Shown piece after piece: positions 1-10,916 of a stretch of 64,000 nucleotides of DNA (its first letter is position 1; the number at the start of each line of letters is the position of its first letter). The notes beneath the pieces were generated by a model that did not search any database, was not told where the DNA came from, and saw only the letters and a list, made by a program, of their open reading frames with translations. The stretch spans positions 18,465,001-18,529,000 of the forward strand of contig JAULJL010000028.1 in the NCBI GenBank assembly GCA_030761205.1, written 5' to 3'. The stretch is from Fremontodendron californicum (lineage: Eukaryota; Streptophyta; Magnoliopsida; Malvales; Malvaceae). A program made the translations under genes and the position numbers.

Positions 1-1485
1 AATCACAAGCTGTTCCTCCACCATTTGACAACAGGCCATCGAGTTTTCAGCAAAGAGTGCAACAACCATATCAAACCCGACAACAAGTGCCACCACAAAA
101 AAAAATCAGGTGAGACTCTTGAAGATCTTGTCAAAACCCTTACTACTAATACAATTCAACTTCAACAGGAATCAAGGGAGACAAAGGTAAGTATTCGAAA
201 CTTAGAGGCTTAGATGGGGTAATTTGCAACAACCATGTGTCAAATGCAAGCAAGGGATTCCGAGAAATTACCTTCCCAAACCATACTGAATCCAAGAGAG
301 AATGCTAATGATATAACTTTAAGAAGTGGGAAACAGCTAGAGACACCACAAAAGGATAGTAGTCGAGGGGAGAACAACACCATGGCATCCTCTTCACATC
401 CCAATGAGCCACTAAAAAAGGTAATTCCTGAACCATCCTTTCCTTCTTATATAACTCCTCCACTTTTTCCTAGTAGGTTAGCAAAGTCCAAGAAGGAGGA
501 GCACGAGAAGGAAATTTTGGAAACCTTCCAGAAAGTAGAGGTGAACATTCCTTCACTAGATGCTATCAAGCAAGTGCCAAGATATGCCAAGTTCCTAAAA
601 GAGTTGTGCACATCTAAACGGAAGTTGAAATGGAATGAAAAGGTAAGTGTGGGGGAGAATGTGTCAGCTGGTCTTCAAAAGAAACTCCCACCTAAATGCA
701 AGGATCCAAGTATGTTTACCATTCCTTGTAAGATAGGCAACACCAGGTTTGAGCGTGCTATGCTAGATCTAGGGGCATCTATTAATGTCATGCCATACTC
801 AATTTATACTTCATTGAATCTAGGACCATTAGAGGAAATCGGTGTTATAATACAACTTGCTAACCGTTCTAACACTTATCCAAGAGGAGTTGTAGAAGAT
901 GTTCTTGTACAGGTTAATGAATCGGTTTTTCCCGCTGAGTTTTATGTTATTGAGATGGAAGATGAGATGTCTTCTAATCCCACACCTATTCTATTAGGGA
1001 GACCATTCTTGAAAACAGCAAGAACTAAAATAGATGTACATGATGGCTCTTTAACTATGGAATTTGATGGTGAAAAAATTTGCTTTAACATTTTTGAGAC
1101 CATGAGATATCCTAGTGATATACATTCTGTTTTTAATATTGATATAATTGACTCACTAGTGCAGCAAGCTTATGAGTTAGATGGTGAAGATAGTGTGGAG
1201 ATAGTCCTTAGCAAACATCTCGGAATGGGGAATGCTAAAGGGGAACTAGCCTTGAGTGACCATGTGGAAAAGGCACTAGAATCTTTACACTCGCTGCCAC
1301 CTAAAGATGCAAGGTTTGATATTTCATTTATTGATTTGCCTTTATCAAATGAGAAACTTCTACCTTCCATTTTGCAGGCACCAACTTTAGAGTTGAAACC
1401 ACTACCGAACCACTTGAAATATGTGTTCTTAGGTGAAAAGGTCACACTATCGATCATCATTGCCAAAGAGCTCACACCATTGTAA
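1..1485 (+). pseudogene. gag C-terminus and aspartic protease of element I
   Basis: This is one reading frame from before position 25 to 1485, broken by two in-frame stops at 211-213 (TAG) and 220-222 (TAA). Each stop replaces what is a Gln codon in related copies. The gag part has the coiled-coil-like segment LEDLVKTLTTNTIQLQQ and the linker DITLRSGKQ, then the PLFPSRLAKSKKEE segment. The protease has its active-site motif LDLGAS near 763-780 and the ILLGRPFL flap partner near 990-1013. After that comes the linker into RT, ending at a stop at 1483-1485. Related Athila polyproteins continue straight into RT, so this stop is a further lesion. The capsid domain lies outside the window. Confidence 0.85.
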
Positions 1486-1503
1486 GAAGGGCGACTTATC
1501 CGG

Positions 1504-2842
1504 GTGCTTAGAGAGCATAAAACAGCAATTGGTTGGACAATTGCCGATATCAAGGGAATAAGCCCATCCTTGTGCATGCACCAGATCTTGTTAGAGGAGG
1601 GCTCCAAACCAACAAGAGAAGCACAAAGAAGATTGAACCCTCCTATGATGGAGGTTGTGAAAAAGGAGATACTGAAGCTCCTAGATGTTGGAGTGATCTA
1701 TCCTATCTCGAATAGCAAATGGGTGAGCCCGATCCAAGTGGTTCCAAAGAAATCAGCTGTAACGGTGGTAACAAATAATGAGAATGAACTTGTTCCTACT
1801 AGGATTCAAACAGGGTGGTGAGTTTGTATTGATTATCGTAAACTTAATTCCACAACTCGCAAGACCACTTTCTTTTACCTTTTATTGATCAAATGCTTGA
1901 AAGGTTAGCTGGCCATTCTAATTATTGTTTTCTTGATGGTTTTTCAGGTTATAATCAGATTGCATTTCGGCGTATGCCATTTGGTCCTTGTAATACACCA
2001 GCTACATTCCAAAGGTGTATGGTTAGCATATTTTCAGATTATGTAGAGAACATCATAGAAGTGTTTATGGATGATTTTAGTGTCTATGATGATTCTTTTG
2101 ATAGATGTCTAGAGAACTTTACACTTGTACTTGAAAGATGCATTGAAACTAACCTTGTTTTGAATTGGGAAAAATGTCACTTTATGGTAGAACAAGGAAT
2201 AGTTTTGGGCCATGTTATTTCTTCTAGAGGGATAGAGGTTGATAAATCTAAAATAGATATTATGCATTCTTTACCACCTCCCACAAATGTGAGAGAGCTT
2301 CGTTCTTTTCTTGGACATGCAGTTTCTATAGGAAGTTATCAAAGACTTCTCAAAGATCACATTACCTCTTTGCAAGCTACTACAAAAAGATGTGGTTTTC
2401 CACTTTGATGATAAATGCAAAGAGGCGTTTGAAATATTGAAGGGACTCTTTACATCAGCTCCTATCATGCAACCACCAGATTGTAATGTACCTTTTGAAA
2501 TCATGTGTGATGCTAGTGACTAGAGCTGTTTTGGGCCAACGGGTTGGCAAAACCTCACATGCCATTTATTATGCCTCCCGAACTCTTAATGATGCTCAAT
2601 TAAACTATTCCACTACTGAAAAAAAACTTTTGGCTGTTGTATTTGCTTTAGAAAAATTTCAATCTTATTTAATTGGTACTAAAGTAATTATATTTTCTGA
2701 CCATGCAGCCCTTAGGTACTTACTCACTAAGAAGGAGGCCAAACCAAGGTTGATTAGATGGATACTTCTCTAACAAGAGTTTGATTTGGAGATAAAAGAT
2801 AAGAGAGGTAGTGACAACTTGGTTGCGGACCATCTTAGCCGT
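1504..2842 (+). pseudogene. reverse transcriptase and RNase H of element I
   Basis: RT starts with REHKTAIGWTIADIKG and runs through the PIQVVPKKS finger region. A TGA follows IQTGW at 1819-1821, next to VCIDYRKLN. The segment between GYNQIA and FRRMPFG is shortened by an internal deletion of about 20 codons. The catalytic motif is visible as FMDDFSVY near 2066-2090. A frameshift separates RT from RNase H, which has ASRTLNDAQLNYSTTEKK and SDHAALRYLL (2486-2773), a stop after RWILL, then DNLVADHLSRL to about 2842. Integrase is absent because the sequence continues directly into LTR. The gene is plainly inactive. Confidence 0.85.
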
Positions 2843-3645
2843 TTAGTATCTTTCCTAGTCAAAGTAGGAGAATTAAATCGGCCAAGACTTTCCTTTCTTA
2901 CACTTACTTTGGCTGCAAGTTTGTAATCTCTCTTCATTAAAGAGTGCTTTGACTAAAACTTTCCTACTTTATTCAAACTTGGCTGCCAAGGCTTATATTT
3001 TTCCTTAAAACACAAAAGTCAACAATTTTTCCTTAACTTTAGCCATAAGTCAGCATTTAATGAAGGGAGAGAGCTGAAATTCTCTTGTTTGATCCCCTAT
3101 CTATTGCCTATAAATAGAGATGATGGGGCAAACGAAATTTACACTTCTCCAAGCATCAAAATTCTGATTTCTTCTTTGTTTTAGAGTTTTTGAGAGAACA
3201 AGAGGTTGGATAATTAATATTATTCTTCTTCTTCTTTCTTTCTTTTATTTTCTTCTTAGATTCTCTTTAATTTTATGTTTATGTTTACAATGCCTATACT
3301 AGGCTAAACTTTTATTTGGTTAAGGGTGATTTCAAAGCCCTAGACATGTTATGTAATTAATATTCAGAATCTATCTATCATTGTTTTCTATCAAAGTTGC
3401 TTATGTTCTTCTATTAAAATTGCTCATGATGATGTTTTGATTTGCTTAGGTGGCCAACTAGATAAATCTTGATAATTGTCTAATGCTAGTTTAGGAGTCT
3501 TGATCGTTGTAATTATCTTGATTTCTTATTCGTAAGTAGCAATTTGTGATTAATGATTATGGTCAAGTTTTCAATAATTGCAAAGTGGAACATAACCTAA
3601 GTTGAACAATCCAAGCTTATGTGTTTGTTGCTTAGATCAACCTAT

Positions 3646-4329
3646 TGATGTGAACCCTAGGGGTTAAACCCTTTGAACCCACTAACAAATTGAAATACCT
3701 AACCCAGAAAAGCCAAGATTCAGGCAAAGAAAACTTAAACCCTTAGAAAGCCTGTTTCAAAGAACCTAGATTAAACATGTAAGCTAGACCCTAAGAACTC
3801 TCGTTTCAAGAACCTAAGTTTGATAGGTTGAACGCCACAAAGAAAGAATTCTTTGATAAGTTCCTAAGTTCTGTCAAGAACTAAAAAGAGTGAAACACTC
3901 ACTTTGAATAAATTCAAACTCAATTGATCAAAAGATAATTGAAGTAGGCGGCTAAGACATATATTTATAGCCTCCCTACAATAACCCTAATCTACTAATT
4001 AATAATATGTAAAATATGGGCTGAACATGCTCAAGCTCAAACCTAAATAATTAAAAGATGTCAATGTTACATAATATAGGTCCAAATGCCTAAGTAATTA
4101 TAAGAATTAAAATAAGCCCAAATAAGTCCGCTTAATGTGGATACTTGTGTTCTTGAATCACATGGACCAAACTTGGATGCAAGCCCATCTTGTATGTTGA
4201 AGCCTTTCCTGAATAACTTGCAACATGGCCCAAGTGAATTCCACTCATTCTTGCCATGTTTCCTAGATCTTCTTGGATCTTGGCCCATATAAAAATTGCC
4301 ATGGGATTGGGTCATCTTGGATCCTATCA
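3646..4329 (-). repeat. 3' LTR of element H
   Basis: Plus-strand ends are TGATGTGAACC...GGATCCTATCA. The PPT complement TTCCCCCTTTCCTC follows at 4330-4343. It is nearly identical to the 5' LTR at 5418-6101 and of equal length (684 bp), so the insertion is fairly young. Confidence 0.92.
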
Positions 4330-4364
4330 TTCCCCCTTTCCTCGAAAAGATTCGCCCTCGAATC

Positions 4365-4847
4365 TTAGCCTTGTGTGTGAGAACCCACAAGGTGATGCAT
4401 AATGCCGCTTATGGGTGACCACCCATCCTGCAACTCCTTCGAAAATAAATCCTCACAATCCTTCAACAAAGAAACAGGAAAAATAGGAAGAGATTGGTTA
4501 GGAGCATCAAGAATAAAAACCTCACTCTCTTTTGCATCAGAAAAATTCTCAAATTCTTTATTTCCCTCGGCATGAATTGTCTCCTTTTTCACTAGTGGCT
4601 CCTCTCTTACTTCTTTAATTTCAGCCAACTCTATTTTTTTTTCACTTTCTTTTTTACTCTCAATTACCTCTTGCTTTTCTTTATTTGCAGCCACCTCACT
4701 TTCTTTTTCTTTTTTTCTTCTCTCTTTTTCACTTTTTTTTCTTCTCCATCTTTCTTCCTCTTGTTGCACAAACTTCCCAAACAATAAGGTGATCTCTTTC
4801 ATCTCTTGTAGAGCCTGCTTTACTTCGTCGCATAATGTGAGAGACAT
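4365..4847 (-). CDS. gag-start / Lys-Glu-rich / RT-start fusion ORF of element H
   Basis: This ORF encodes about 160 aa from ATG at 4847 (MSLTLCDEVKQALQEMKE); an in-frame ATG seven codons upstream is possible. The N-terminus resembles the start of a chromovirus-like gag. The middle, about residues 35-85, is almost entirely Lys and Glu and should form a coiled coil or disordered charged rod. The C-terminus (LPIFPVSLLKDCEDLF, then the equivalent of GLPPISGI) is the linker into RT. It is therefore a deletion fusion that keeps only the two ends of gag through early pol. Element G carries the same ORF at 55392-55898, so the arrangement is a family trait. No enzymatic activity is expected. Confidence 0.6.
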   Translation of the reverse strand: MSLTLCDEVKQALQEMKEITLLFGKFVQQEEERWRRKKSEKERRKKEKESEVAANKEKQEVIESKKESEKKIELAEIKEVREEPLVKKETIHAEGNKEFENFSDAKESEVFILDAPNQSLPIFPVSLLKDCEDLFSKELQDGWSPISGIMHHLVGSHTQG

Positions 4848-5403
4848 CTTAAAGTTGCTGCAAAACAAATTTGGTTAGTAAAAAAAAAAAAAATATCGAT
4901 TCTTTCCTCTTTTTTCAATCTTTTTCGAATCTTTCTTTCTTTTTCTGCCTATTCGAACACTCTTCTTTTTTTTTTCAAGATTCTGGTCAAGAAACAACAA
5001 GAAATTTTTTTAATAGATCAAGAATTCAAGAAACGAAATCTTGATCTAAACCACTTTTCAAAACTGAAACCCCAAACTTAGACTGCCTAAAAACTATAAC
5101 CCTAGTAAAAAATGCCTAAAGCTATAACCCCAAGACAAGAATGTCTAAAACCCCAAAACAAAAAAGTTGACAGAAATCCAAAAATCTTGTTATTGATTTT
5201 GTTGTGATAATATCTAAACCAACTTTCAAGAATGAAACCCCAAACAAAAACTGCCCTAAAAACTATAACTATTAGACAAAGAAAGCCTAAAGCTATAACC
5301 CTATGACAAGTATGTCTGAAACCCCAAAACAAAAAAAAGTTGAGAATAACTCCAATACCCTATGGTAAAGAAGATAAAAAGATTTGACCTGATTGGTCCC
5401 TAA

Positions 5404-6101
5404 GCTCTGATACCAACTGATGTGAACTCTAGGGGTTAAACCCTTTGAACCCACGAACAAATTGAAATACCTAACCCAGAAAAGCCAAGATTCAGGCAAA
5501 GAAAACTTAAACCCTTAGAAAGCCTGTTTCAAAGAACCTAGATTAAACATGTAAGCTAGACCCTAAGAACTCTCGTTTCAAGAACCTAAGTTTGATAGGT
5601 TGAACGCCACAAAGAAAGAATTCTTTGATAAGTTCCTAAGTTCTGTCAAGAACTAAAAAGAGTGAAACACTCACTTTGAATAAATTCAAACTCAATTGAT
5701 CAAAAGATAATTGAACTAGGCGGCTAAGACATATATTTATAGCCTACCTACAATAACCCTAATCTACTAATTAATAATATGTAAAATATGGGCTGAACAT
5801 GCTCAAGCTCAAACCTAAATAATTAAAAGATGTCAATGTTACATAATATAGGCCCAAATGCCTAAGTAATTATAAGAATTAAAATAAGCCCAAATAAGTC
5901 CGCTTAATATGCCACCTTGTGTTCTTGAATCACATGGACCAAACTTGGTTGCAAGCCCATCTTGTATGTTGAAGCCTTTCCTGAATAACTTGCAACATGG
6001 CCCAAGTGAATTCCACTCATTCTTGCCATGTTTCCTAGATCTTCTTGGAGCTTGGCCCATATAAAAATTGCCATGGGATTGGGTAATCTTGGATCCTATC
6101 A
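5404..6101 (-). repeat. 5' LTR and tRNA-Met primer binding site of element H
   Basis: The LTR spans 5418-6101. The primer site reads TGGTATCAGAGC on the minus strand (complement of 5404-5415), the usual initiator-Met complement, two bases inside the LTR end. The interior between 4869 and 5403 is AT-rich with near-repeats of CCCCAAAC..GCCTAAAAACTATAACC and no credible gene. Confidence 0.9.
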
Positions 6102-6574
6102 CCTATCTTTCTCATCATAAAGCTGCTATTAAATTGAACATAGAGAGCTTATTCTAGGTTGTTTGATAGTTAGAGATTAAATAGAGAGCTTTTTCTATTT
6201 AATGACGAACTAAGGAAAGAATGGGGTAATAGAACTTGTTGTTATCTATGGTTGTTAACTTTGATAGTTTATTGATGCTGATAAATATGAAATTGATTCT
6301 TAATGATGTCTAGTGGTGGAGAATGAATCTTTAGCCATATTTCTCATATTTGATTCTTCTTAATTACTTGTTTTCTCATTCTTATTGTTAACTTTAGTTT
6401 AAATCTGATCTCAAAATCCCCTTTACTTTTGTTTACTTGTTATTAAGTGATAAACAATTAACTTATAAACTAGAACCAAATCCCTGAGGACTCGAGCCTT
6501 GCTAATCACTGTACTATGCAATTGATTCTTTTTAATTGCAAGGTTAAATAAGATGCACTCTTTTGGGTGCATCA

Positions 6575-8061
6575 AAGCTCTGTCACCCCAATATTTTCTT
6601 AGTTCGTCGTTAAATAAAACAAGCTCTCTATTTAATCTCTAACTATCAAACAACCTACAATAAACTCTCTAAGTTCAATTTAATAGCAGCTTTATGATGA
6701 GAAAGATAGGTTGATCTAAGCAGCAAACACATAAGCTCGGATTGTTCAACTTAGGTTATGTTCCACTTTGCAATTATTGAAAACTTGACCATAATCATTA
6801 ATCACAAATTGCCACTTATGAATAGGAAATCAAGACAATTACACGGATCACGACTCCTAAACTAGCATTAGACAATTATCAAGATTTATCTTGTTGGCCA
6901 CCTAAACAAATCAAAACATCATCATGAACAATTGTAATGGAAGAACTTAAGCAACTTTGATAGAAAACAATGATAGATAGATTCTGAAAATTAATTATAT
7001 AACATGTCTAGGGCTTTGAAATCACCCTTAGCCAAATAAAAGTTTAGCCTAGCATAGGCATTGTAAACATAAACATAAAATTAAAGAGAATCTAAGAAGA
7101 AAATAAAAGAAAGAAAGAAAGAAGAAGAAGAATATTAATTATCCAGCCTTTTGCTTTCTCAAAAACAAAGAAACAAAGAAAAAATTAGAACTTTGATGCT
7201 TGGAGAAGTTTTATTTTCGTTTGCCCCCTTGTTCTGTATTTATAGGCGATAGCTAGGGCATCAAACAAGTGAATTTCAGCTCTCTCCCTTCAATAAATGC
7301 TAACTTGTGGCTAAAGTTAAGGAAAAGTGGCTGACTTTTGTGTTTTAAGGAAAGAAGGAATACTTGGCAGCCAATGTTTTAATAAAGTAGTAAAGTCTTA
7401 GTCAAAGTACTCTTTAATGAGGAGAGATTACAAACTTGTAGCCAAAGTAAGTGTAAGGAAGGAAAGTCTTGTCTGATTTAATTTTCCTACTTTGACTAGG
7501 ATGTTTTAAGGAAAGATTCTTGCAATTAATGCAATTAATGCAATTAATGCAAGTTGACAGCCACTAATCCTTCTTTGACGAGGACAAACATAAATGTGAG
7601 CTAGGGTATTAAGAAAAAAATGTGATTTGCTGCTAGGGTTTTTTCTGCCACTAGTGTTGTTTAAGAAGATATTCCATTGCCGATTTAGATGACCATTTCT
7701 TATCCGATTTAGGCCCATGACCAACCATTGGAAAGGTAATCAAGTTAGCTTCAAAAGTCAAGAAGGAATTTTCTTCGAATAAAGAATCTAACATCATGTT
7801 TTCTTTGCAACAATCTCTAGAGGTCAAATCTGTCTTCTTGCTTTGAACCAAGAATTTGATCTTTTTTACTCTCAACTCTTTTTCCATCTTGTGATTGTGA
7901 TTTTGTAAGCTCTTTAACATCCTAATTGACATGTTTTGACTTCATCTCTTCCAAAATACCTACAAAGCATAAAAACCTAGTAAAATGTAAAGGAAGTAAG
8001 AATCAAAGCACAAAGTATAAGGAAATTAAATAGGAAAATGTATGAAATTAAGCACTTATCA
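6575..8061 (-). repeat. Truncated LTR (J-type) inserted in the integrase of element K
   Basis: On the minus strand it begins TGATAAGTGCTTAATTTCAT at 8061 and matches solo LTR J through the TATA region into U5, but it breaks off at 6575 before the expected terminal GGGTGCATCA. The break coincides exactly with the end of the element I LTR, which suggests that I inserted into this LTR and that the rest lies left of the window. A short ORF at 7651-7932 (minus) resembles the ORF at 53188-53517 in J and is LTR-internal. I do not treat it as a gene. Confidence 0.75.
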
Positions 8062-9458
8062 AAATGCTGCATCTTTCAACATGTCTCATGACATCTCTCC
8101 CCATCTTAGGCCAATAGAAATTTTCTTGTACCAGGGCAAGTGTCTTGTCTCTTCCAAAGTGACCACCCAAAGTACCACCATGTGCTTCACTTACAATGGC
8201 CTGTCTAAAAGAACATTGAGGAACACACAAGCAATTAGATTTAAAAAGAAAACCATCATATAACAGAAACTGATTAAATGGACCTTGTTTGCATGCCTTC
8301 CAAATTCGTCCAAGATCAAGATCTCCCTCATATAGCTCATTTGCAACCTCAAACCCCACTACCTTCACGTGCATCGTGGACAACAAAGAGTACTTCCTGC
8401 TTAAAGCATCAGCCACCACATTTTGAACACATGACTTGCGTTTGATAATGAAGTTGTATGCTTGAAGGAACTTCACCCAAGTTGCATGCCTTCGGTTAAG
8501 CTTGTGTTGGCTATTAATGAACTTCAATGCTTCATGGTCAGAATACAGCACAAAAGGCATAGCAAGGAGATATTGACTCCAGTGAATCAATGCTCGATAG
8601 ATAGCATAGAACTCCTTGTCATAAGTTGAATACTTCCTGCGGGAATCATTTAGTTTCTCACTAAAGAAGGCAATAGGTTTACCCTCTTGACTTAGTATAG
8701 TGCCAATACCCAAGTTAGAAGCATCACATTCAACTTCAAATACTTTATTGAAATCTGGAAGAGAAAGAATGGGAGCCTCGGTTACCTTCCTTTTGATGAG
8801 TTCAAAACTGGTTTGAGCTTCATTAGTCCATTTAAAAGATTCGCCTTTCAAGCATTTAGTGATAGGGGCCACAATGGAGCTAAACCCTTTTATGAACCGT
8901 CGATAGAAGGAAGCTAATCCATGGAAGCTTCTGATGTCATGGATTGAGGTTGGTGTAGGCCAATTCAGTATTGCTTCCACCTTGCTAGGATCCATCTCAA
9001 TTCCTTCTCCGGACACAACATAGCCTAAGAAGATAAGGTTGTTGGTAAAGAACTTGCACTTCTTCAAATTAGCATAAAGTTTGTGTTCCCTCAACATGCT
9101 AAAAATCTGTTTGAGATGACTTCAATGCTCCTCCTCAAATCTGCTATACACAAGTATATCATCAAAATAAACAACAATCAATTTACCATTTTAAGGTTTA
9201 AGGATATGGTTCATGAATCACATGAAGGTACTAGGGGCATTGGATAGACCAAATGGCATAACCATCCGCTGATACAAACCGTCCTTGGTTTTGAATGCTG
9301 TCTACCACTCATCACCTTGTCTCATTCTAATCTAGTGGTAACCACTCCTAAGATCAATCTTAGAAAAGATTGTAGCACCATGGAGCTGATCAAGGAGGTA
9401 ATCTAGTCACAGAATAGGAAAACGTAATCCATGATTATTTTATTCACCGCTCTATTAT
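8062..9458 (-). pseudogene. Element K, third piece: RT C-half, RNase H and integrase zinc finger
   Basis: From 9458 leftwards the frame starts at CVDNRAVNK (shared with the piece at 30097-30707), is broken by stops and frameshifts to about 9098, and is then open to 8062. RT thumb motif FLGYVVSGEGIEMDPSKV, RNase H motifs FEVECDASNLGIG, YDKEFYAIYRAL and VVADALSRKY, and the integrase His/Cys finger (EAHGGTLGGHFG ... HVERC) are visible. It ends mid-finger where a J-type LTR begins. The style (RSFHGLASFYRRFI) is that of the chromovirus-like lineage also seen in F. I see no chromodomain because the integrase C-terminus is outside the window. Confidence 0.88.
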
Positions 9459-10916
9459 TGATGCACCCAAAAGAGTGTATCTTATTTAACCTTGCACTAA
9501 AAAGATCAATTGTAAGTATAGTAGTTAGCAAGGGTCGAGTCCTCAGGGATTGGGTTTTAGTTTATAAGTTGATAGTTTAAAACTTAAATTCAAGAACAAT
9601 AAAAGAAAAGGGGTTTTTGAAGCCAGATTTAAACTAAAGTAAATAATAAGAATAAGATGCAAGGCGGTATAACCAGCCAATAAAAATATATATACTAAAT
9701 TAGGCGGTATAACCAGCCAATAAAAATATATATACTAAATTAGGCGGTATAACCAGCCAATAAAAATAAAACAAAGTTAATATACAAATTAGGCGGTATA
9801 ACCAGCCAATAAAAATAAATATACTTTTAAAAATAAGCAAACTAGAAAAGTAAGAAAACAAGTAAGTAAGAAGAATCAAATATGAAAAATATGGTTAAGG
9901 TTTCATTCTCCACCACTAGACATCATTAAGAATCAATTTCAGATCTATCAATATCAACCATCTATCAAAGTTAACAACCGTAGATAACAACAAGCTCTGT
10001 TATCCCAATCTTTACTTAGTTTGTCGTTAAATAGAACAAGCTCTCTATTTAATCTCTAACCATTAAACAACCTAGAATAAGCTCTCTAAATTCAATTTAA
10101 TGGCAGCTTTATGATGAGAAAGATAGGTTGATCTAAGAAACAAACACATAAGCTCGGATTGTTCAACTTAGGTTATGTTCCACTTTGCAATTATTGAAAA
10201 CTTAACCATAATCATTAATCACAAATTGCCACTTATGAATAGGAAATCAAGACAATTACACGGATCAAGACTCCTAGACTAGCAATAGATAATTATCAAG
10301 ATCTATCTAGTTGTACACCTAAATAAATCAAGACAACATCATGAACAATTCTTGTAGAAGAACATAAGCAACTTTGATAGAAAATTAATGATAGATAGAA
10401 TCTGAAAATCAATCACAAAACATGTCTAGGGCTTTGAAATCACCCTTAACCAAATAGAAGTTTAGCCTAGCATAGGCATTGTAAACATAAACATAAAATT
10501 AAAGAGAATCTAAGAAGGAAATAAAAGAAAGAAAGAAGAAGAAGAAAATAAAGAAAAAGAAAACTAGAGAAAAGAAAGAAGAAGAAAACTTAGAGAATTT
10601 TATTACAATGGCTAATATCCTACCAATGTACAATGTCTCTTACTATCATCCAAGGCCCTCTATTTATACACATTTTGGAGGGCTAAATGACAAGAGACAA
10701 GCTTTACAAATTTCAAAGGTAGGTATAATAGGTGGGTGCATTTTTCTAGCAATTTTCGTCATATTGTATGACAATTTTGATCAGCCAACTTGATGGTCGA
10801 TTTTGTCAATATTGGAGGCTTGATCTGATCACATGGTCTTCTAGAAAAAAGTTCCCCTATCCGTTAGTGAATCATAGCCGTTAGAATCAGCTCATTTGCT
10901 GATGTGGATCAGAAGA
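9459..10916 (-). repeat. 3' LTR of element B, U5-side segment (left of element A)
   Basis: Starts TGATGCACCC on the plus strand and stops at the A insertion. Its last five bases GAAGA (10912-10916) are duplicated at 20197-20201. It contains four copies of the GGCGGTATAACCAGCC unit near 9663-9820. The remaining 404 bp of the same LTR follow element A at 20202-20605. Confidence 0.92.

Larger units (their letters stand above)
3646..6101 (-). mobile_element. Element H: complete 2.46-kb non-autonomous gypsy-derived element (LARD-like)
   Basis: Two 684-bp LTRs (3646-4329 and 5418-6101) flank a 1.09-kb interior, with a 5-bp target duplication CCTAT at 3641-3645 and 6102-6106. On the minus strand the order is 5' LTR, tRNA-Met primer site TGGTATCAGAGC (complement of 5404-5415), one charged ORF, a purine-rich PPT GAGGAAAGGGGGAA beside the 3' LTR, then the 3' LTR. 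RT, RNase H and integrase are absent. The intact duplication and LTR pair show that the short form itself transposed, presumably using enzymes of an element like F. It sits inside the LTR of element I. Confidence 0.93.
1..6574 (+). mobile_element. Element I: degraded Athila-like Ty3/gypsy retrotransposon, 5' end outside window
   Basis: It reads gag, protease, reverse transcriptase and RNase H on the plus strand, then passes abruptly into a 5'-truncated 3' LTR at about 2843, so integrase, the PPT and roughly the first 530 bp of the LTR are deleted. The LTR ends in GGGTGCATCA at 6574. The LTR is interrupted by element H (3646-6101). The 5' LTR must lie left of the window. The Athila assignment rests on the gag-protease-RT sequence style (DITLRSGKQ, LDLGAS, KTAIGWTIADIKGISPS). 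The right edge abuts a truncated opposite-strand LTR, which suggests that I inserted into that LTR. Confidence 0.85.
2843..6574 (+). repeat. 5'-truncated 3' LTR of element I (split by element H)
   Basis: Positions 2843-3645 and 6107-6574 together match the 3' part of solo LTR J (53588-54872): the TATA-box region CCTATAAATAGAG near 3109, the poly-pyrimidine leader and the U5 end GGGTGCATCA. The LTR start (TGATAAGTGC in J) is missing. No gene is visible in the LTR. The junction with RNase H sequence falls near TAGTATCTTTCCT, a short stretch also found in J. Confidence 0.8.

Noticed and set aside
10608..10793. Recurrent 61-62-aa ORF (start MANILPMY) on the plus strand in LTRs at 10608, 29384 and 59018
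   Set aside because: It is antisense inside the LTRs, overlaps the TATA region on the other strand, and recurs only because the LTRs do. No domain or codon support.
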